From positions 64,539,376 through 64,603,375 of the forward strand of contig NC_037670.1 of the NCBI RefSeq assembly GCF_003255815.1: 64,000 nucleotides of DNA, read 5' to 3'. Position numbers and translations under genes: made by a program. Position 1 is the first letter of the stretch; the number at the start of each line of letters is the position of its first letter. The stretch is from Theropithecus gelada. Its lineage: Eukaryota > Chordata > Mammalia > Primates > Cercopithecidae. Shown here one piece after another: positions 52,906 through 64,000 of this stretch. The notes below the pieces were generated by a model. That model was not told the DNA's origin and ran no database searches. It was given only the letters and a program-made list of their open reading frames with translations.

Positions 52906-54264
52906 GTCTTATTTGCATTCCTTTGAAACTAATGTGCTTTGACTCGTTGCTTTGTAAAAACTTTTTTCTTTATCCTTGAACTTTAGAAAATTCACCAAAT
53001 TTGTCCATCAATCATTGCTACTGCCATAATACCTAATTCACAAATTTTGATAGAATCATGACAAACTCTTCCAATCCATTGGTACAGAATTATTTTGTTG
53101 TTTTGTTTTGTGTTTGATTCATTTTCTTCTTACATCATTGCTTCTTTCTTTGTGATTCATCTGCTTTTTTTCTATACTGACTCCTCTAGCTTTTCCCCTC
53201 TGATCAGTTTTACTGTGTCACCTTTTCCCTGTGTGTTCTTAGAGAATACTGCATGTTTGTTCTTTAAGTCAATAATTCTAAATGAAGGAGAGAGGTTTGT
53301 AATCAATCAATAATGTTATTCACTGTATCCAACAAAAATTCATATTTCTGTCTTCATCTAAGTTAGCTCCTTTTTTGTAACACACTGCAGCTCCGCCTGG
53401 CATTTTCTTCTTATCTTTTATCCTCTCTTTCGTAGAGTTCACACATTTTCCTCTATTTATGCAGATATAAACACACCATGAGATGCTCCCCATGAAAACA
53501 CCCTCTCAATATATGCAATGTCCTCCTCTCTGTGATTGGGGGATCAGTCCTTGTTCCACGCTGGGTTTGGTAACTGGCTTTGCTGTCCTTTTGTTTCTTA
53601 CTCCTTCTTGATTCCAGCAAGGGCAAGCTAGTACTGATGCTTTTCATTGCTCAGAATCCTCCCTTACCAGGGTGCCCCTTTACCTTCACTTGGGTACCAC
53701 CAGATCTTCTCTCTATATATCTCCAAAGCTCTCAAGGGCATGTTGAAAGTTATGGATGCCAGCCAATTACCAATAGCCAATGCGGTTCATTCAGTAGGTC
53801 TATTACAGATCAGAGATTTTCCCCTGTTCTCATGCTCATACTCTCTGTTATGATTTGGAGATTTTAGCAGGTTTCTCATTTCATCAAAAGCAAAGCAGGA
53901 AAAACTACCATGCATGTCATTCACTGCTCCCAGGTTCATTTCATCTCTGTCCCATCATCCTAGCATGCAACATGCACCACCCTTCTCCTTCCCCTCTGGG
54001 GTCTGCAGCATACTAATGAGTTGTGGCCCTCCAGGGGATTACAAAAGAGATATATAAATGTGGAGAAAAGAAAGACAAGAGCTCTTTCTTGTTCTAATAC
54101 AGAACAGTCCTCCCCTGACACCCAGTAGCCAGGTACCTATCAGGTTCCTTCCTAGCAGTGAGAAGGTGAGTGTGGATATCTCTAAACTGACTACTAACTT
54201 ATACTTCTGTCTGTTTTCCCGCTTCAATGGTCAAAATATGGATCAGCTGGGAAGTTTATCAGTT

Positions 54265-54435
54265 TAACCCAGTGGTTCTCAGACTTCGTTACAATTAGAA
54301 TCACCCAAAAACATTTGAAATGCCTGCTGTCAAAGACTTACTCCAAATCAACCAAATCAGAATCTTTTTGGGTTAGCAACAGAAATAAGTATTTTTTAAA
54401 CGCTTAAGTGATTCCAATGAGTAGACAGTTTAATG
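54265..54435 (+). repeat. MER5-like hAT transposon remnant
   Basis: CAGTGGTTCTCAGACTT at one end, AGAATCACCCAAAAACATTT and AGTGATTCCAATGAGTAGAC at the other. This is the order of MER5A/B elements. Confidence 0.75.
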
Positions 54436-55062
54436 ACCATGGATCTAGCTTGTTCATGACATTGCTGAGGTTAATTCCTCTCACACGGTGGCACTTCATT
54501 ACTAGCACTCCAAGGTTTGGATGAAATTTCAATAAGTAGTTGGAGAAGTTTAACCTTTACAACTGCTATCATCACCACCCACAACCACCCCCAATAACAC
54601 ACAAAAAAATAATACCTATCCCCTTTCATTTTTACTCTATCAGAGGAAGATACCTTCTTATCTACTTAAGCACTATCTATTTAATCTTCTGTTTTCACTT
54701 ATTCTGTTAATCTTATTAAAAGAAATTTCCTCTTAGGTTCATTATGTCTTTATTTAACATTTTAATTTAATAAAATTATGCCAACTTAAAAGGTCCTAGT
54801 AATGAAAGAAGTACGTATTTTGCTGCATATTTATCTTTATTTTAGAAGGTAATTATGATAATGTAATGTACTATAGTAACCCTAAAATGTAGTGCAAAAG
54901 CAAATTCACTTAAATAACATATTTATTAAATACCTATGAATAAAGACTTTAGAAAACACAAACATCAGTAGTATAAACACCTTCCAAGAAGTGTTTACAT
55001 TCTTATTAACAAAGGAATGTAAACAAATAATGATAATGTGAAGTATCAACTGCTCTAATGAC

Positions 55063-55650
<588 letters not shown>

Positions 55651-58539
55651 CTAACACAGTGTCTGGAAAATATCTGTCATTATATGAATGCTTGCTAAAA
55701 ATAAATATACGGATGAATTTCATAAGCAAATAACTATGGGAGAAGAAAGAAAAGCCACTAATTCATCCTTCAAGGGTGGTGAGTATTCCAGCAGAGCTGA
55801 TGTCTGAGATGGGCCTAGAAAGTTGAGCAGGAATGCTTAAGGTGATGCAGGAGAAGACAGGCAGTCTCAGCAGAGGCAATGCAGATACCAGGCTCACAGG
55901 GACGGCAGGGCAGTGATGCAAAGGCCAGCCACACAGAGGGGAAAGTGAGGGGCCGTAAGGGAGAGACGAGGCTGAGATGATAGGTCAGGAGCAGCTAGCA
56001 CATGCCAATTTAGAAGTGTGATCTTTATCATGAACACACATGTGAGGCATTAAAAGTCTTGAATATTGGTCAAGAAGGACGAGGTTTACAATTTTAGAAA
56101 TACATTTCCCAGAGAAATATCAGCATCTTGATTGTGCCTTTATTGCTGAATCAATATAAGTGGAATCTTGACAAACACGCTTTCAGAAGAGTGCAACCAG
56201 AATAGGAAGATGCGCAGACATAGACTATCATCAAAAAGTTACACAAGGTCATCTGCGGTGGGCACATAGAATTGGATTTGTGTTTTGCTTTTGTATTTTT
56301 AGTATTTCACCCCAGTTGGACATTGCTGGGAAAAGTTAAAAGAAAGTGAGTGGGCAAGTCATGTAAATATAAGGGAGAGAAAATTCCAGAAAAGGGAACT
56401 GTGATGTGAAATGGGAGAACAGGTGGCATACTTAGGAGAAAGCAAGGAGTCAGGTGTGGCTAGAGTTGAAATTTCAGCAAGGTTGCGATTAAGTGGTTTG
56501 AGATGAAGCAGGAGAGGCTGCAGGGCCCAGACCAGGGAGGACCTGCAGGTCATAGGTAGGAATTGTTTCTTTCTTTTAAGAGCTATAGGAAGCCAGAGGG
56601 GATGCTGTAATCTGACAGACACATTCCATGGGTGATGGTGGGCACGTATGCAGAGATGAGACTTTTGGGGTAGGGAGCAAGGGTGGCCCCAGGGACCCAC
56701 AAAATAAGCTGGTGAAAGCGTCCAGGTAGGAGTGCATGGTACCATGGGCCAGGTGAGCAATAGTAACATACTGAAAATGTGCACATTCAGGATTTCAAGG
56801 GCAGAAGAGATAAGATTTGCTGATTTACCACGGAATATGCAGGACAAAACGCAATCAAGATTAGGATTTTGGCCTCAACTGACTTAAATTTCCATGAGAT
56901 TCTGAAAAATATTACATGACATGTGACTAAGTTACTAATGTGAGCATAAAGAGAGGAAAAAAGTCTCTGATATGAAAATATATTCAATGCTTTTTTCATC
57001 CCTTACATGTACCCCCAAATCCATGCCTTTCCCCCAGGCTCTAGGCTGTACTTGCAAGGAAGTCTTGGCATCTTTTGCACTCACTAAGTAGAGAACACCC
57101 CAACTGCAGTCATACTCATACAGGAGGAAATGATTTACCTTGGAGATTCACTTCTCAAACCACATCTATTTGGTCTAGGCCAGTACCAGCCTTTCCATAC
57201 TTTAAAAACTGACTCCAGTTGAATCATTATAATATTCAGATTTACAATGAGTTTTAGGTTCAAAATTAGGGGTTCTGAAAAGCTGCAAATTTACTCAACA
57301 GAGAGAAAGGGCCAGCCTGGGTTTTAAGAAAATAGCTTCTTATCATGTGGCCTGCATCAGGATTCAGAAATCTCTAATATCAGAATGTGTACATCTGCTG
57401 AAACCTCATCAAAAACCATTGTGATGAGAAGTGTGATATATTGTCCGTGTAGTACAATGATCCGTGCATTCACTTGTTATAGCCTGAATGTCCCCTGAGC
57501 CTGGTGCTGTGGGACTGCTGAGACCAACAGGGAGCAAAACACAACTTCTGCTTTCACGGGATTTATCGAAGCTCCATACTGGGGCAAGGTTTGTTTCACT
57601 ATAATTATTAAGCTAATAGTTCTAGCTCTGTCCATTTCCCATAGGAACAAGCACGCATCAAGGGATGTAATACAATATTTTCTTCAGAGCCCTGCTTGTG
57701 GGAGTTCTTTATCAATATTTTGATAATAACTCCCAACACACCCTCCTGTGGGGCTATGTATTGTATATTCCCAATTTATTGCACAAACCTTCCTTTCCCA
57801 TGATGATGCATCAACAAGTCAAATTAGAATTTATCTGTTTAGTCTCGTTTCAAAAAAAACCTCTCTCTGCTTAATTCCTTCTACTTTAATTTTTCATTTC
57901 TGAAACACCATTGAACTAGCCCTCTGGAGGTCACCAGCAAAACCTCTGTATTCTTATTCTTCTGGATGACCCTGAAATATTTCATTTTTCCTGCCCATCT
58001 GTGTGAAATTCTGCCCCAATGGCCTTCGTGCCAAGATCTTCTTACCTCAAGGGATACAGAATTTTGTCCTCTTCCCTCTGTTCTACCCATAGCCCTCTTC
58101 TGTTCTGAGCCTGTGTCTGACCCATGCAGGATCTCACTTTACCACACTTTTATCTATCATTTGTTATTAAGGTTAGAACTTAGGTTACCTATGACTGCTC
58201 TACTGAACTTTTCTCTCCAGTTTTCTGAATCCTACTGCACATTTTCATCTATATATGTGAACCAAAGTAGCATCTCTGATCCTGCACAAATCACCTCACC
58301 CCTTCCTTGAAAACGTATCTTCTCCCTGACATTTCTTATAATGTCATCAGTACTGAACTTTAAAATGCTCAGGTTTATATTTTAGCCTTTCTTAAAATCT
58401 TGTTTATTCCCATCCCTAGTGCCTCAATCTTTTCTCCCATCTGTCTGAAATTTATCATTTCTTTTTCCTCTGGATTCATCCTGGCCTCAAAATTGTAAGC
58501 AGTATCCTTCCAATAGGTCATTAAATTGCCACCAGTCTT

Positions 58540-58930
58540 CTTCCTTTAATCAGCGGTTTCCAGATCATTCTTCCTAACATATTACTTATATGATGTCATT
58601 CTTATTGTCACATATTGGTAAAGCCTGTCTATTGCTTACCAAACTCCATACTCTTCATCATGTCAGTCAAAGCCAAGCAGCATTTTATGTTAAACAACCT
58701 TTCCAAAGTGATCAACAATTATCCCTCTATGTTCAGCTTTATGATGAGGTCAAACTGGACTCTTCCACATAAGCTGAACATACACTATGATTGTTATTGC
58801 ATTGCTGAGACCTGGAATGGCTTTCTGACCTCAGTCAAACTTCTGCTCATTGTTCAAGATCCAATGTTAATGACTTCCCCTCTGTGAACCACGCTGTATT
58901 CATGCCCACCAGAATGACGTCTCGGTTTGA
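58540..58930 (+). repeat. L2 LINE 3' remnant
   Basis: Contains CTTCCTAACATATTACTTAT, GATGTCATTCTTATTG and the end-type stretch TGTTCAAGATCCAATGTTAA with GACTTCCCCTCTGTGAACC, which follows the L2 3' end order. Frames in this stretch (58590-58887) are relics or chance. Confidence 0.55.
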
Positions 58931-58954
58931 TGTCGTAGAAGAGCAAGAGTTTGT

Positions 58955-59135
58955 TATCAGCTAGAGCTAGAATCCAATTATGGCCCTATTATTACCTTGC
59001 TCAGATGTTTTCTGAAAATCAGTTTTCTAATCAGTAAAGTAGGCAAATATTGTCTATCTTACAAACTTGACATAAAAATTAGATAAGACCATGGATGTTA
59101 AATATCTAATGAAGTTCTTGATACATTTCAAATAT
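58955..59135 (+). repeat. MIR SINE remnant
   Basis: AGAGCTAGAATCCAATTATG, AATCAGTTTTCTAATCAGTA, AAAGTAGGCAAATATTGTCT and GATGTTAAATATCTAATGAA follow MIR order. Confidence 0.6.
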
Positions 59136-60074
59136 TTTATAAACGTTATTCTGCTGTCCCTACTCTGTATGACTATTATACTATTTTTATACTTCTCTTA
59201 GTCATGTACATTTTTAACTTTTATATTACCTATTATCATTCCAAAATAATTACAGTACCACAAAATAATTAAATTTACTTTGTTAAAAAAATTGGTGTAG
59301 AAGGAAAAATAAATATGGAAAAATAAAGTACGATTGAAATAAAGTGAGAGTATATTAGAAAAATTGTTTAGTGTTGATGTCTATGTGAATTAATGTTTCA
59401 ACAAATATATTTTGTCAATAAATTGTGGTGGACATGGTCTGTTGCTTATACTTCTTGTTTCTTTCCTTTCTTTAGAAAAGAAACTAAATTAAATTAACAA
59501 ATTATAATTTATCCCACCCAAGTGAAATAAATAAACATTTACTTAAACCAATAAGGTAACTCTGGATACCAGAAATGGACCCATGCCATTTACCAAAATA
59601 AGAAAGCATAGATAATGAATCCATGATCAACATAAATAATTGATGAATTGAGGGCTCAGCATAAATCAAAATGTGATATTCATCTTCCCAATGATAAGGA
59701 GGAGGGACAGTCTGTATTCTCTGTCACAGTATTCCATATAATATTGTCTTTAAAAGATAAAATTTTTCTTGCTTCTGTAAGATACTAAGTCACAGAATAA
59801 AATAATTTTAGGAGATAACTCACCAGTCACATTTTGTTCCCCTCATCCTACAGAGGAGGTTACAGGTTCAAGAAAGTAAAGACATTTAATGACACACAAA
59901 TAAAGGGAAAGAGAGCCTACAACTTTGTATTGTGTTTAGACATGGATTGGCTGCCAAGTAGAAACTTTCTCATTGCTCCTCACATTTCTATTCAGAACCT
60001 TTTCTGCTTCTTTCACTTTTAAAAACATTGTCTTTTGAAAGTAGTGAATTATAATGCATGAAAAATAACATTAC

Positions 60075-60183
60075 CGTATTGTCGCCAGTCCACAGTAGGG
60101 GATAGGTGCTGCCACAAAATAAGGTTGTTTAGATGATTTAAGTAGGAAGGTAGGGAATGAAAACCCTTCTGATTATACCACAC
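60075..60183 (-). CDS. ABCA13: ABCA13 coding exon (end of second extracytoplasmic domain)
   Basis: This is the most 5' exon of the gene visible here, 109 nt. A pyrimidine tract and AG precede it, and a GTAATG donor follows. It reads as 36 full codons plus one base, beginning V-W-Y-N-Q-K-G-F-H and continuing [16 protein letters not shown]-type stretch followed by a hydrophobic H-x-L-P-x-x-L-N pattern is typical of the conserved end of the large extracytoplasmic loop of ABCA transporters, just before the later helices of a transmembrane half. The final base G joins the next exon (41524-41578) to make a glycine codon. No stop interrupts the frame. The family assignment is firm. The choice of ABCA13 over ABCA12 rests on recalled protein sequence across the whole exon chain. 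Confidence 0.88.
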
Positions 60184-62085
60184 CTAAAAAAAGAAAGATA
60201 ATTTAATGGCTCTCACAAAATTAGTTCTTAAGTCTGTTTGTCAACTATTCTGGGATATAAGGAACATATGTGTCAATTAACTTCCAAGGCACCTGAGTGC
60301 AGGATTCAAAGTAATGTTCCTGCGTGGCTGACAGTGAGCAGTCAATTCCAGTATGCTAATTTTATATTTATCTCAAGCATATAATTTACAGCTAAAAATA
60401 GATTAATTTTCCCCAGAACAAATGTGAATGTTGCTCTATAATTATATTCTTACAAGAAAAAAGGAACCAAAGCCTATCATTTTTTTTCTTTCTCAGTTAG
60501 TAAGCTAATGAAATTTGACCTGCAAATTAAAAGTGTGGAAGATGATCAGAAAAAAATGATTACTTTCAAATTAATAACTGAGCATGAAACATTATTTCTC
60601 AGAATAAACTGAACTGAACATTTACTGAGCATGGAGAATAAAGTAGCATGCCTGTCAAGAGAAAGGTGAAAATAAGAGAAAGACAATGTTATTAAAGCTA
60701 GAATAAGAAGCATCATAAAAAACACTAATCAAACCATCAGTATCTATATTTCAAAGTATCAATATTTTAATAAAAATGAAAATATATTATTAATTTGAAA
60801 AGCAAGTGAGTATCTTCAAGAACTATGATGACTCCAACTGATGCATTTTGGTTTTAATTCAATTGACTGAACAGCTCATTTCTCTAGAAGAGTCTGCCTT
60901 TTGTGACAGATAATCCACTTGGTAGAATTAGAACTGCACCACAGCAAGTTAAGGCTTGGAGGAACCTATTCAAGTTCTCGTAGTTTATGCAAACTTTGGA
61001 CTAGATCTCAAATCCCTTCCAACTTGAGGGCTTCCAATCTATTTTCTTTCCACCCCTTCATGCTATAACTAATTATTTTTTAACCACAGTCTTGTGTGGC
61101 AGCTATTGTGTTCGTGGAAACAGTTAAGTAATAAAATATTGATCATATAGTTAAAAACCAAAAACAGAAAAAACAAAAACAAAACCCTAAGACACAAGAC
61201 AATTGTTCCCCAATTCTTTCTCAAATAGCCTGCCTCTTCAGGCAATTCAGAAACCAGACCTCATCTTTCACACCACTCGTTTTTAAATATTTTCTTAAGT
61301 TCACAGAGAAATCCTTGCCAATCATTTTTTTAAACCCCAAGGGGAAGAAGTGAAACTTGAGACCCACTAACTACAGAACTGTGAGTGTTCAAGGCTATGC
61401 CTAAACAGAGTGGGATTTTGTGACCAAAAAGAAAAAGAAAAAGAAAATCTAAAGCAACGTAGACACACAATTCTCCAAAGTAGGGTAAATTCCAAGTTCC
61501 TTTGATGGAAAAGTCAAAAGTGAACTGAAGGAGTTTATGTCATACATCAGAGGTGTGTCCACGTCACCCACCCACACAGCTCTGTACTGTCACCTTCCGG
61601 GGTCTCTCGCCCATGCCACCCTGCCCCCTCACACACACACACCCCTGCACAGGCACTAGCCAGATTTCTGGAAATGATAGAAGCTTAAGATTCTGTTAAA
61701 GTTATGGGACAGGCTAATCTGGCAGAAAAGCCCACTGCCTGTGGAAAGTGGAGCCTCCCACTAGCCCTGTCTGTGACCTCCTTCTCCCCCAAGCCTTGAT
61801 TCCCTTAACTGCTCAAATGAAGGGAAAAAGATAGAAGACACAATGATAGTCCCTGCCCTGAATTAAGGTTTTTTAATTTTGTTTTGTTTTATTATTTTAA
61901 TTTTTGTTTTAAAAGTAGAGTGATTAAAAAAAACTTTAAAATGACACTACACTACAGTACAGAAACAAAAGCAGAGCTTCTTTGACACAATGGAGCTAGA
62001 AAGACAGGAGGCTGCCTGCTCAGCCTCCTTAGCTTCACCCTTTGTAGACTCTGAGACCTCTGTTTGTGTTTTGTTTTTGTGTTTG

Positions 62086-62374
<289 letters not shown>

Positions 62375-63985
62375 AAAACTTCTCTTCATGATTGCATTAA
62401 GGGCCCTAGTTCTTCACCATCTCTGTATCCACGTGCTTTGCTATATGACTTTCATGCCCTCCCAATCTGATGCTGTGCTTGACCATGTGACTTGCTATGG
62501 CCAATAGAATGTGGCACAAGCAGAGGTTTGAGAGACACGTGTACGTTCCTGAAGGCTCCCTTATGCCTCTGCTATCACTATGGGAGCATGGCCAGACTAA
62601 TCTGCTGGAGGATCAGATGCAACAGTGGAGCTGAGACCTCCACTGTCATCCCAGCTGAAGCCAATAGCCAGCCAACCACACACATGTTCATTCCTGGCCA
62701 AGATCAGCCCAGCTCATTCTGTATTAGAAAAACCTCACAGACCCATGAGCTAAATGAACGTCCATTGTGGAGGCCACTGAGCTTTGAAATTGTTGTTGTA
62801 GAGCATTATTGTAGCCATAGAATACCAACATAGTGATTTACACTGGAATAAGGTGTTACTGTACCAAAAACTGAAAATAGTTGGCATTGCTTTTGAGAAC
62901 AGCAAGTTGGGGGACAAAGAAACAATCAAAGAAGCCTGGAAATACATGATAAAATACTTAGGAATACTGGAGAAAAATAATAAAAAACAAACTGCTATAA
63001 ATAGCTGAAAAAAGGATGATGCATATTACAGTGTGAGAACAGTGGGTAATATTATCACCTGTATTAACTTCAAAGATGGAAATGGTGCCCAATAAACATT
63101 TTGACCTGGGTATGGAGCTCTCTAGAGAGAATGTTGAAAGACATGGCCTCAGAAGAAAGATCAAGTCAAGGGTGCGATTGTAAGAACTTTGTTGAGATCT
63201 TCAAAGAATGATGCTGCTTAGAGACTCTCTCAGGGGGACACAGGGCTTTTAGGAACCTAAAGGGTGTTGTCCCCTAGTATTCTGGCATTCCCCAAATGCC
63301 ACTAATTAATTTTAGAGAGAGCAGCATATCTCAACAACATCGTGAGAGTAGCTTGTGGATCTCAGTTAGAAAACTAGAAAACCTAGAGTGCTTTATAGGA
63401 AGCTGTATCAAGAAGGTACCCCAGGCTGGAATACAAGTAAAATGTAAATAGCTCTCTAAGAACCCAGCTGTCCACAGGCAGGAAGCAGGCTGAGAGCTAC
63501 CCAAAAGGCGTATTTTAAAGTATCTTCACACACAGCCATGGAGGGCAATGGAAGGGAAAGCACCTCGCAGAGTAGAGTTAAGGGCCAATGCAGATGATGA
63601 GCTGGGGAACATTCCCAGGATGCAGAACCAGGGCCTGGCTAAGGAGCATCCCAAATTCCCCACAGCTAGTGGGGCCTGGCACCATCTGTTATGCACAGCC
63701 CACAGCAGCACAATCCCACAGACTCATGAGCGAAATGCATGTTTACTCTTGATGTTACTAACGGTTTGCAGTTGTTTGCTATATAGCATTATTTTGGCAA
63801 TAAATGATTGATTTGCAGAGTTGCAAGGAACAGATTTTAAAATGTTCTGGAACTCCTGATCCGTTCCTTTATAAACTGGCCTTTACTTGAGAAAGGTTTT
63901 ATAAATTCTTTAAGTAATAAATGCATACTTTGTGATGATGTTAAAGTTAGCATTCAGGACTTAAAAGAGTTCAAAGAAAAAGCTT

Positions 63986-64000
63986 TTCTTTCTTTCTTTC
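63986..64000 (+). repeat. (TTTC)n start, cut by window end
   Basis: CTTTCTTTCTTTC runs off the end of the window; its true length is unknown. Confidence 0.8.

Noticed and set aside
56359..56847. 162-codon minus-strand open frame, the longest in the window
   Set aside because: It shows no domain, its composition is like a translated purine-rich repeat, it lies in the middle of an 18.5 kb intron, and the ABCA13 frame joins across it.

Overview
The window is primate nuclear DNA, almost certainly from an Old World monkey. The evidence is dense Alu and L1 insertion, MIR, L2 and DNA-transposon fossils, mammalian splice sites, and one Alu (18623-18928) carrying the changes I associate with the cercopithecoid AluYRa group. 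There are no operons, no CRISPR array and no bacterial signals.

The only protein-coding gene I can support is on the minus strand. Eight exons at 60075-60183, 41524-41578, 39846-40023, 36675-36790, 29653-29809, 26251-26504, 22335-22527 and 18122-18231 (transcription order) join in one open frame of about 390 codons. Every junction has AG/GT splice sites and compatible phase. They encode the end of the second extracytoplasmic domain, the last membrane helices of the second transmembrane domain, the linker, and the start of the second nucleotide-binding domain with its Walker A motif. From recalled family sequence I assign this to ABCA13, the very large ABC subfamily A lipid-type transporter, rather than to its relative ABCA12. 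Both the 5' part of the gene and the 3' part (Q-loop, signature, Walker B, stop codon) lie outside the window.

Layout: 1-18121 is intron, holding an ERVL-type LTR, several Alus, an LTR with a 28-29 bp tandem repeat, a GGAA microsatellite grown from an Alu tail, and a nearly full-length but dead L1 (10358-16593). 18122-41578 holds seven exons among Alu, L1 3' ends, a Tigger-like DNA transposon, MaLR LTRs and MIRs. 41579-60074 is one 18.5 kb intron with old L1 (L1M) pieces, a truncated Alu, and a MaLR LTR split by an Alu. 60075-60183 is the most 5' exon present, and 60184-64000 is intron with one Alu and old repeats.

I found no previously undescribed biological system. The best observations are small: target-site duplications that resolve how particular insertions arose, including two very short poly(A)-tailed micro-insertions. 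Repeat family names come from memory of consensus sequences and not from a search, so subfamily calls are tentative.
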